This document shows, piece by piece, positions 55,851 to 64,000 of a stretch of DNA of 64,000 nucleotides (position 1 is its first letter; every line of letters begins with the position of its first letter). Under the pieces are notes generated by a model, which saw only the letters and a list, made by a program, of their open reading frames with translations, was not told the DNA's origin and did no database searches. The stretch covers positions 119,644,412 through 119,708,411 of the forward strand of contig CP092863.1 in assembly GCA_030710605.1 (NCBI GenBank). Reading direction: 5' to 3'. This DNA comes from Cordylochernes scorpioides. Its lineage: Eukaryota; Arthropoda; Arachnida; Pseudoscorpiones; Chernetidae. A program made the position numbers and the translations under genes.

Positions 55851-56452
55851 GGTGAGGTATCCAGTTGACTTAATCTATGGTGTGAGATCCTGTCGACTCT
55901 CGCTATATTGTGATATCCTGAGGGTCTCTCGCTGTGGTGTGATAACTGAGAGGGGCAAACCTGTAGTAACCGAGAGGGATATTCAGGGCGTGGAGAGTTT
56001 TCAGTACCACTCTGCACTTTGGAAGACCTTTAACAGTTCTCACAGAGTGCAGGCAGTCATGGTCTAGGCAGAGTGGAAAGCATGGGAATGCCCACACAAA
56101 AAATGAAGAGACACATTTGTATTAGAGATAAAAGTCGAGCAAAGGAGCGAAAGATGGAGATAGAAGAGTTCTCACTGGTCTACATGGTCGATGAGATGGA
56201 CCTAGGACACAACTAACGAGGGCTCCAGCTGAAGATGAAGTGACTCTATATTCCTGGCCCTGTTGGATGCTTATATATCTTTGCTGAGAGGAAGTAGTGA
56301 ATTTCAGAGGATTCAACAAGGGCTTGGATCGGAAGCGATATTGTACACTCAGGCTTCGCCCTGACATCTTGCAGGCCTCGATTTTAGACTTCTATCTCAA
56401 TCTCTTGCTTTAGCTCAACTCTTAATCAATTACAGAGTTTTATTTATTTATC
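55851..56452 (-). repeat. Diverged reverse copy of the outer LTR (unit B)
   Basis: Close relative of 41326-42005 (gtgagatcctgtcgactctc, cacagagtgcaggcagtcat). It ends at the insertion of the next CCCGGG repeat. Confidence 0.65.
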
Positions 56453-57120
56453 CACTAGCGGACGTACCCGGCTTCGCCCGGGTTTTACCCGAGTAAAGGT
56501 TTGTCTAATGAACATTTGTTAAAACAATTCTCTATAAACTTATATATATAAAAAAAGATATATTTTGATAATTTGAAAATCGTAAATTTGAATCTCTCGA
56601 TAAAGTGAACCTTTTTCCCGGTCCCTGTGAGCCGTGTCATCCTGAATTTTGTCTTTCCTAATTTTCTACATTACAAAATCATCGTTTTATCTAGTGAACA
56701 TTTTTTCCCGGTCCCTTGAAAAATACTCGATAAGTTGAATAAAATAATATTAATTGGTTCCCTCGGTAATTGGAAGTTAAAAGAATAGTATCTTTGCTTT
56801 GGAATTGTATCATTATTCTTGTCTCAAATAAATTGCCGTGTCATCCTGAATTTTGTCTTTCCTAATTTTCTACATTACAAAATCATCGTATCATCATGAT
56901 AATATTTAGAGCAGATTGTTGAATTATAACAGATAAATTAGAATATTTATCTTGATTATTTTAAAGCGAAAAGTTATTTCAAAAATTTTATTTGCCAGAA
57001 ACCTTCCCAGTACTATACTAAATAACTTCCCAAAGTTTCATGGCGTTCCAATGAGTGGTTTGGTCAGGCATAAAGGACAAACAGACCACACACATACATT
57101 CATTTTTATATATATAGATA
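56453..57120 (+). mobile_element. CCCGGG-headed repeat, full-length reference copy
   Basis: About 668 bp from cactagcggacgtacccggc to ttcatttttatatatataga. It shows the complete order of body blocks: head hairpin, ttttttcccggtcccttg, ggttccctcggtaattggaa, tagagcagattgttgaatta, ccttcccagtactatacta, ggtttggtcaggcataaagg, TA-rich tail. No ORF. Confidence 0.7.
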
Positions 57121-57122
57121 TA

Positions 57123-57875
57123 CGAGGGTGAGTAGAAAAGTAAGGTCTTCTACGAGGTAATTTCCGAACGCGCGTTGCTAGGTGAAATCCGACAACACCG
57201 CTGCCTTCCTTGGTTCCCCCTCTACCGTCTAGAACCTTCCCGGTGATCTTGGGACGCTCAGTCGCTGTCTGGCAACCGTTCGCGATGGAGCTTCCCCTTA
57301 GCTCTCCCGCCAAGTGCGAGTTGCGCTCAGTTATACGCTTTTTAAATGCGAAAAATAATTCTCCGGTCGAAATTCACCGTCAGTTAGTGGAAGTGTATGG
57401 TGAGAAGTGCATGGACATCAAAAATGTGCGGAAATGGTGCCGGGAGTTTAACGAGGGGCGGATAAACGTCCACGATGAGCAGCGGTCTGGGCGGCCGAGT
57501 TTGCCGGAATCAACCGTGGCTCGAATCGACGAAATGGTGCGCGCAAACCGGCGGATAACCCTTGAAGAGATCGAGGATGGCCTGAATGAAAATTGCAGCC
57601 ACTTCTCCGCGCACAAGATTGTGTCTGAGACCCCCGGCTACAGAAAGGTGTCCGCCAGGTGGGTCGCCAAGTGGCTCAAAGAGGCGGCGGGAGAGTGGTA
57701 CAACACCGGAATTACAAAGTTGGTTGACAGGATGAAAAAGTGATTGAGCATCAAGGCGACTATGTAGAAAAATAGCAAAGTGTCCAACCTTTCCAATGAT
57801 GTATAAAAAGTTGTGATTAAATGTGTTTTTCTATAAAAAAAAAAAATAGGATACCTTACTTTCTACTCACCCTCG
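57123..57875 (+). mobile_element. mariner element, internally deleted (753 bp)
   Basis: Inverted ends cgagggtgagtagaaa with one-base length difference inside the 23-24-bp repeat, and TA duplication on both sides (57121-57122, 57876-57877). Complete mariners are near 1.3 kb, so about 550 bp are missing from the middle. It is inserted at the tail of the CCCGGG repeat. Confidence 0.92.
57285..57743 (+). CDS. mariner transposase derivative: DNA-binding half fused to the C-terminal tail (152 aa)
   Basis: ATG at 57285, TGA at 57741-57743. Residues 1-55 contain the first helix-turn-helix (SVIRFLNAKNN...IKNVRKWCREF), followed by GRPSLPES and the second helix-turn-helix up to RWVAKWL. The reading then jumps in frame to EAAGEWYNTGITKLVDRM, the extreme C-terminus of mariner transposases. 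The catalytic DDD domain and the WVPHEL region are absent. The stop falls where related proteins read cysteine, with the remaining tail still legible after it. The product could bind the ends but not cut. An upstream non-ATG extension is not supported. Confidence 0.8.
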   Translation: MELPLSSPAKCELRSVIRFLNAKNNSPVEIHRQLVEVYGEKCMDIKNVRKWCREFNEGRINVHDEQRSGRPSLPESTVARIDEMVRANRRITLEEIEDGLNENCSHFSAHKIVSETPGYRKVSARWVAKWLKEAAGEWYNTGITKLVDRMKK

Positions 57876-57892
57876 TATATATATATATATAT

Positions 57893-58059
57893 GGTCATTT
57901 AAACCAACAACCCCATATTGAATAATATTAATAACAAGATTTTCATGTTGTATAATAGAAAAACATCTATAAATATTTATATGCATGATTGACATGTGAC
58001 ATTACATCATCATATGTGATGCTTTTTGTACAAACTGAGGATAAATAGATAAAACTAGG
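57893..58059 (+). repeat. LTR-start fragment next to LINE copy 3
   Basis: Starts tggtcatttaaaccaacaac and runs to tgtacaaactgaggataaat, homologous to 27833-27985 and 42006-42116, then passes directly into LINE ORF1 sequence. Confidence 0.65.
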
Positions 58060-58500
58060 ATGATTAAGCTGTTAAGAAAAGAGCGTGCACCCTCCACCGC
58101 GATAATAGAGGTAAATAAGGATGTTGAGACTGCTCTGCTCGAGCGCGGTAGAATGACGAATGATTACCTCTTTCTGAGACTCGCAAAGACTAAGCGCGTC
58201 TTTCCCTGCAATGTCTGTGGTAGCCTTAGTCATAGGACCCACGCCCACCTGGTGAGAAATGTACCAGGGTGGCTAAATGCGGCCACTGCACTGGTGCACA
58301 TCTTTCCGAGAAGCAGCCCTGGGCGTGTATCCCGAGACCCGCTGTAGAAAGATGGAGAATTCCCCAACGAGGAATATCAACGATGCTTTAAAGACCAAAG
58401 CCGGGGGAGACGCCCAGCTGGAGATGACATTGGCCCTATCTAAGTATCCCGAAGCCCGATGCAGACAGGCCCAGAGGAGGATGTGCAAACCATATATTTA
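58060..58500 (+). pseudogene. R1/jockey-like LINE remnant, copy 3 (ORF1 only)
   Basis: Begins MIKLLRKERAPST and carries the zinc-knuckle-like segment FPCNVCGSLSHRTHA. The frame breaks near 58300, after which another phase reads ALGVYPETRCRKMEN...YPEARCRQAQRRM, a repeat-like basic region not kept in the other two copies. ORF2 is absent. Confidence 0.6.
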
Positions 58501-60023
58501 TGTAAATATGTGAATTCGTCAATCACCCTTTTATATGCAATGAAACGTCCATAAAGGTTATATTACCATTTTGAATATTTTTCTAAATTCATTTCTTTCT
58601 TTATTCTAAAATGAATAAAGCCAATTACTGGCATATCCAGATAGATTGGATATATTTGATTATTTTAAAATTTTCTTAAAGAAGAAATTACTAAATAAAT
58701 TTCTCAAAGGGGCAAACATGTTAGATTTTATTATTTTATTACTAATCCAAATTATTTTTTTTAATAAGAAAAATAATATAACTTACCATTATTATTTATT
58801 TTATTCTAAAATGAATAAAGTCGATCACATACATATCCAGTTAAAATGGGTATGTCTCGTTATTTTAGATTTCTTGAAGAAGAAATTATTATATAAATTT
58901 TTTTAAGGGATAAGCATTTATATTTTATTATTTTTTTTTATAATTTCAATTTTTTTCTTTTAAAAGGAATAATAATATTTTATTATTTTTTAAATATTCT
59001 AGGAAAATGAAATTAATTTTTATTACTCTGTAAGAAGATGACAATTTTTTTTGGGGGGGGGCGCTGTTTTTAAAAAAAAAAATAGAGTTCAATCTTGACG
59101 GGGCAGCTGACGGAGAGGATGATCTTAAAGGAGCTCTGGCGTCGGGAAGAAATTGGTAGGTTAATTAATTTCTTTATTAGTTTTGAGATGGGCCCATAAG
59201 GGCACGTTTTTATTTGTCAAAGGACACATTCATGGTTTTATTTAATAGGCAAATTCATATTTTTGCATGAAGTCTTAGAATCTGCTAAAGGAAATAAATT
59301 TTGTATCTACTTAGGACTGCTTACAAATGTAAGTTTGAAAGACCTATCGAGATAGAATAAAAACTCATGTTTCACTATTTTAAAGGTGTGTTTGTGTTAA
59401 GGGCACGTTCTATATGTCAATAGACATGTTCATAGTTTTATTTAATAGATAAAACTTCATATCTTGCATGAAATTTTATAATTTGCTATAATAAACCTTA
59501 TATTTATTCAGAATTGTCTGCAAATAAAAGTTTGTAAAAATTATTGAGGTAAAAATAAAAACTCATGTTTTACTATCTTAAAAGTGTGTTATGTTTTATC
59601 CTGAAACAAAATGCATGGACCTTCTATGGTGTTTGCTATATCCTTCTATGTGTGTATCTAATTTTAACTCATGTTGGTATATAACTGTAGAGGCCACTTC
59701 TGGGGCCTCCACAAAGTTCCCCCACAGTATCAATTGAAAGCTGGTGGACAATGAAGAAGCGGCCTCGACAAGAAAGAAGGGGACTTCGAGCATTCTTCAT
59801 TGTAAAACCAGCCCCTCTCTTCACCTCCTTTTTTTTCTTCTAATTTTGTATATAAATTATAATAAATTTCTTTTTTCTTTTAAATAAGCAGCTATTTGGT
59901 TTTTTATATTTTAAAATAATATTTTGAATAATAATTTTATTATAATTTTAGTTTTTTTTATTTTTCAAAAAAAATTCTTTTTTTTTTTTCACAGAGAGGG
60001 ACCAGATAAAGATTTATTATTAA
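58501..60023. other. AT-rich non-coding DNA
   Basis: No gene found. It contains an imperfect duplication (aatgaataaagccaattact near 58612 and aatgaataaagtcgatcaca near 58811), a G-run at 59053-59061 and a second pair of similar blocks at 59200-59390 and 59400-59590 (gggcacgtt, atgtcaatagac-like). Pyrimidine-rich runs dominate 59820-60000. Confidence 0.45.
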
Positions 60024-60768
60024 CTAGCGGATGTGCCCGGCTTCGCCCGGGTTTTACCCGAGTGAATGTTTGTCTAACGAACATTTGTTAAAAACAATTC
60101 TCTTTAAACTTATAAAAAGTAACTCGGCTTCGCCCAGGATTTTACCCGAGTAAAGGTTTGTCTAGCGAATATTTGTTAAAACAATTCTCTAAAAATAAAA
60201 AAGATATATTTTGATAATTTGAAACTCGTAAATTTGAATCTCTCGATAAAGTGAACCTTTTTTCCTGGTCCCTGTGTGCCTTGTCATCCTGAATTTTGTC
60301 TTTCCTAATTTTCTACATTAGAAAATCATAGTTTTATCTAGTGAACATTTTTTCCCGGTCCCTTGAGAAATACTCGATAAGTTGAATAAAATCAATATTA
60401 ATTGGTTCCCTCGGTAATTGGAAGTTAAAGGAATAGTATCTTCGCCTTGGAATTGTATCATTATTCTTGTCGCAAATAAATTGCCGTGTCATCCTGAGAT
60501 AATCTTACTTTTGATAAATAATATTTAAGATAACAAACTTAGTGATAAGAAAACTTGTTATCATCGTCACAATGGGGGCGCTGCTTGCGAGTTAAATCTA
60601 CAAATCTGCAAATAACTCTAAGGATATTCAAGATATTCATGAAATTATTTTTCAAACACCTTCCCGGTGATATACCTAATAATATCCCAAAATTTCACGG
60701 CGATTGGATGTATGGTTTTTGAATCTATAGAGTACAGACAGACAGACATTCAATTTTATATATATAAG
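60024..60768 (+). mobile_element. CCCGGG-headed repeat with a doubled head
   Basis: Two heads (60024 and about 60119) precede one body and a tail with cacggcgattggatgtatgg and gacagacagacattcaattt. It is similar to 13466-14122 along its length. Confidence 0.65.
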
Positions 60769-60807
60769 ATAATATAAATGAGTTTTAAAAATTGTAAAAA
60801 AAAAAAA

Positions 60808-60878
60808 TGCATCGGCCGGGAATCGAACCCGGGCCGCCCGCGTGGCAGGCGAGCATTCTACCACTGAACCACCGATGA
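60808..60878 (-). tRNA. tRNA-Gly (GCC), second repeat-borne copy
   Basis: D-arm, anticodon arm CTCGC-CTGCCAC-GCGGG and T-arm CCGGG-TTCGATT-CCCGG are all intact. The first acceptor base is changed (T opposite C). It shares the 3' trailer (agttttaaaaattg) with 14635-14705 while the 5' flanks differ. Confidence 0.65.
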
Positions 60879-61126
60879 TTAAAAAAATGGCCATATTTAG
60901 GTATTCATTCCATTCCGGATTAGTCCGCGTAAAAAAAAAGTTCTTCAAATGAAAAAAAGAAATAGCCAAAAATACTAATCAAAATGCAGCCGAAAATTTT
61001 CCTCAGGTTTATAAAAAGCGACATGCAAAATTTGGTACCAATTGGTTCAGTAGTTTTTGAGTTTATCGCGAAACAGACAGACAGACAGAAGTTGACTTTT
61101 ATATATATATAGAGATATAGAGATTT
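60879..61126 (-). repeat. Repeat tail with ggttcagtagtttttgag motif
   Basis: The plus strand reads ccaattggttcagtagtttt, gagtttatcgcgaaacagac and gacttttatatatatata, a 3' end shared by many arthropod retroposons. Direction is best read as plus by the tail; assignment to the minus strand is uncertain. Confidence 0.4.
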
Positions 61127-61566
61127 ACTCTTCATTGTTGGCTTTTTATCTTACATTCATTCTTCATTGTTGGCTTTTTATATTACATTCACTCTTCATT
61201 GTTGGCTTTTTATCTTACATTCACTCTGTTGGCTTTGTATATTATATTTACTCTTCATTGTTGGCTTTTTATCTTACATTCACTCTTCATTGTTGGCTTT
61301 TTATATTATATTTACTCTTCATTGTTGGCTTTTTATCTTACATTCACTCTTCATTGTTGGCTTTTTATATTACATTCACTCTTCATTGTTGGCTTTTTAT
61401 ATTACATTTACTATTCATTGTTGGCTTTTTATCTTACATTCACTCTTCATTGTTGGCTTTTTATCTTACATTCACTCTTCATTGTTGGCTTTTTATCTTA
61501 CATTCATTCTTCATTGTTGGCTTTTTATATTACATTCACTCTTCATTGTTGGCTTTTTATATCATA
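61127..61566 (+). repeat. 32-bp minisatellite, about 14 units
   Basis: The unit is actcttcattgttggc plus tttttat(a/c)ttacattc. One unit near 61223 lacks five bases. Because 32 is not a multiple of 3 and the unit has no stop in any plus phase, all three plus-strand frames are open and read the same cyclic peptide (LAFYLTFTLHCW...). These are not genes. Confidence 0.92.
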
Positions 61567-61905
61567 TAGAAAATCATAGTTTTATCTAGTGAACATTTTT
61601 TCCCGTGTCACATTACCGTGTCATCCTGAGATAATCTTACTTTTGATAAAAATATTTAAGATAACAAACTTAGTGATAAGAAAACTTGTTATCATCGTCA
61701 CAATGGGGGCGCTGCTTGCGAGTTAAATCTACAAATCTGCAAATAACTCTAAGGATATTAAAGATATTCAAGATATTATTTTTCGAAAACCTTTCCTGGG
61801 ATATGCCTAATAGTATCCCAAAATTTCACGGCGATTGGATGTACGGTTTTTGAATCTATAGAGTACAAACAAACAGACATTCAATTTTATATATATAGAT
61901 TTTTT
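61567..61905 (+). repeat. CCCGGG-type repeat, 3' part
   Basis: Shares atcatagttttatctagtga, ggggcgctgcttgcgagtta and cacggcgattggatgta with 60310-60768. The head is missing. Confidence 0.6.
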
Positions 61906-63175
61906 TTCGGTCATCCTGGGGAGAAAAAAGTCAGTTAGAGAGCCAGTTCTTCTTAGAGAGAGATAGGGTAAAAATCAACCAAAAAAATGTAGTTCAACAA
62001 GAATTGAGTGGAAGGAATTTCCCCCAGCCTTCCAATAGAAGCACAAAGTTAAGTATTTTTTTTAATAATGATTATTAATAGGTATATTCATGTAAAATTT
62101 CTCACAGTGTTTCCTCGTTGCCCGTTTTATTTATTATTTTATTATTCTTATCTTTGTATGACCGTCAAAAGAGATAAATAAAAATATTGTAGTCCTAATC
62201 AAATTCATAGTTGTCTATGTCCATTTTTTTTAACCCCAGTGCGCGCAGGATACATACAAATTATGCCTTTTATATAGCAGGATGTAAACTTTTCGTGAAC
62301 TCCCTGAGAATGAAAGAGCCTCATGGATTTCGGGACGATAGCGCCGAAATAGGATCATCAATGACGCTTTCAACGTGGGACGATCAATTCCAAATAAGGC
62401 CACGAAAAGTTCACGGTAAAATAAAACACCCTGCTTTTTAAACATGTAACTTGTAAAATCCTGTCTAAAGCATAAACTAATAGATAAATGTGTGCTAGTT
62501 GGAGGCTACGGAAAATCCAGTAAAGAATGGTAAAGTCCACGAGGCGGCCAACCACGTGGAGAACGGATCCCGCCATTTTTGGAGGTAAGATTTGGTACAT
62601 TTGTGGTGGTGCTTTCTTAATATTAGATAAACGAGCCATTTTTAATTAAGCCAAATAATATGCTAGAAGGCCGCAGTTGTCCACTTACATTTTAGTTTTA
62701 TTAGGTATTATTTTTATTATTTGTTTCTTAAATGAAATTAGGCTTATATTGTTTATTTAAAAAGGCATATTTTAGATCAAAATATCATTATTTTCCAATA
62801 TTTTAGTTGGCTGAACGCCAATCTTTATTAAGATATTATGAGCATTCTGAAAATTAACAGTAACGCCAATTTTATATTTAAAACTATTTGTACTATGTGT
62901 AAAAGATTTTCGCATAAAAACAACAAAATATAAAAAAAAGAAATGTTAAACTACATTTTTTTTAAACTAAAAACACAGAGCGCAAATAAGCATAAATATA
63001 AAATTGTGAAATTTAAAATAAAACATAAGTAAAATTTGAACATATCCACAATTTGGATAATTGCGTGTATATTTTTTTAATTATATACAATTAATACAAT
63101 TGAACATTGGGAATCTTGAAAATTAAACGTTTGATGTCAAATTTTACATATAGCAATTATAAGTAGTAGCTTGAA
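61906..63175. other. Non-coding DNA, nothing recognised
   Basis: A short inverted pair aacttttcgtgaact (62287-62301) and cgaaaagttcacgg (62402-62415) brackets a GC-richer stretch with one 76-codon plus-strand frame lacking any family motif. The rest is AT-rich. Confidence 0.4.
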
Positions 63176-63179
63176 ATAT

Positions 63180-63562
63180 GTACAGTCAACACTTTCGCCT
63201 TAAAATATACATCCTGCAGAATCTATTAAACTTGATGTATTGGTCTTTATTGCAAGCAGCTTATTTTGTATCGGTCAGGCAAAATGGTTTTCTTCCCTTG
63301 GATCAGAAGTTAATGGACATTTTATCAGAAGATGTTCAGGGGTTTGTTGTTAGTTTCCACAAGTGCATGCAGGTGAACCAATTTTGCCAATTCTAAACAA
63401 ATATGTGTCGAAGTCACCATGTGTCCAGTATAAAAATTTGAACGTTATAGAAGTTGGGTTGAACATAGAACATATAATTCTAAATCTAGCATTACCCATA
63501 CTTTTAAAAAAGGACCATAACTTAAAACATTGCATAATTTGTAATCTATTTTTTAAAATCAT
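63180..63562 (-). pseudogene. LINE ORF2 C-terminal remnant
   Basis: The minus strand reads WTHGDFDTYLFRIGKIGSPACTCGN, then a stop, then QQTPEHLLIKCP. Together they form the HG...YL...CxCG...HLL..CP cluster that ends many R1/LOA-type ORF2 proteins. The in-frame TAA and the loss of everything upstream of about 63562 mark it as a relic. It is short and diverged. Confidence 0.65.
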
Positions 63563-64000
63563 ATATTGTCAACACCAGTATTTCATTTTTTCCCCTTTTA
63601 GCAAGGTACACCAGTTTAGAGTATTTGAGATCTCAATTTTTTTTACTTTGTGTTTATTAGTTAACAATCTTAAAAACTTCATATATTAGCTGGTAGATAG
63701 AAATTTACAAGGAAAATTTTTTTAGCGGAAAAAACGCTAAGAATCTGAGAAACCATGGGAAAACAAATAAAGATATCAATCAATGTCAAATTCTAGACTT
63801 CCCCCCCGCAAGTTTGATTGACAAGTCGGCAAGACCCTAAGGGTTTCAAGAGAACCGCTTTCCCGCCTACAAGGAAACCTTTAACAAAGGACAGTCTAGA
63901 CAGAGCGCTTGGTGTGAAAGGTACGTTTTGCAAAGGCTTGGCCTTTAGGCCTGGCTCTATGCCTGCCACATATTTCTTCCATTTCTTTTATTTATATATT
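63563..64000. other. Right edge, no gene recognised
   Basis: AT-rich to about 63800, then a GC-richer piece (gcaagtttgattgacaagtc, ggcttggcctttaggcctgg) that may be the edge of another repeat continuing outside the window. Confidence 0.35.

Noticed and set aside
57210-57284. N-terminal extension of the mariner ORF
   Set aside because: Starts at a non-ATG codon and lies in the untranslated part of mariner; the ATG at 57285 fits the family start.
62211-62441. 76-codon plus-strand frame
   Set aside because: No motif, no neighbour support, and a length expected by chance in a GC-richer patch.

Overview
The window is a gene-poor, AT-rich stretch of an animal nuclear genome, almost certainly an arthropod. 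The evidence is a mariner, a Tigger/pogo element, a Ty3/gypsy element, several jockey/R1/I-type LINEs, intron-containing tRNA-Tyr sequence and a U2 snRNA fragment. The exact order (insect or chelicerate) cannot be fixed from the sequence. There are no bacterial operons and no CRISPR.

The backbone is a family of single-exon ankyrin-repeat genes in a dispersed tandem array, all on the minus strand, each carried with its flanks as a segmental duplication. In window order these are unit D (3.3-4.3 kb, pseudogene), unit A (25.15-26.69 kb, the only intact copy, 510 aa), unit C (46.5-47.2 kb, truncated pseudogene) and unit B (53.2-54.8 kb, full length with two in-frame stops). Flanking DNA aligns between units, so one unit shows the empty site for insertions in another. 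This fixes the ends of a LINE (40-1078), a CCCGGG-headed repeat (about 1428-2137) and a 13.4-kb transposon nest (about 26984-40410) upstream of the intact gene.

Region by region: 0-6 kb, LINE tail, unit D and an R1/jockey-like LINE remnant. 6-18 kb, a dense nest of CCCGGG-headed repeats with tRNA-Tyr, tRNA-Gly and tRNA-like sequences, a large inverted repeat and a U2 fragment. 18-23.4 kb, a GC-rich LINE fragment, a second tRNA-like foldback element and an RNase H-bearing LINE. 23.4-27 kb, unit A. 27-40.4 kb, a largely non-coding LTR element (LTRs about 780 bp) into which a young Ty3/gypsy element (30615-36722) and a Tigger derivative (38018-39313) have inserted. 40.4-44.2 kb, upstream flank of A and another copy of the same LINE. 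44.2-47.2 kb, unit C. 48.1-53 kb, a satellite-like array with an inversion. 53-58.5 kb, unit B, an internally deleted mariner and a third LINE copy. 58.5-64 kb, AT-rich DNA, repeats, a 32-bp minisatellite and a LINE C-terminal remnant.

The most unusual items are two independently inserted foldback elements that contain a tRNA-like gene and an inverted partial copy of themselves (12404-13037 and 19577-20135), a tRNA-Tyr-headed retroposon candidate that keeps the pre-tRNA intron, and the ankyrin family with an unplaced C-terminal domain of about 200 residues. All starts were judged on ATG, because many apparent open frames here begin with non-ATG codons.
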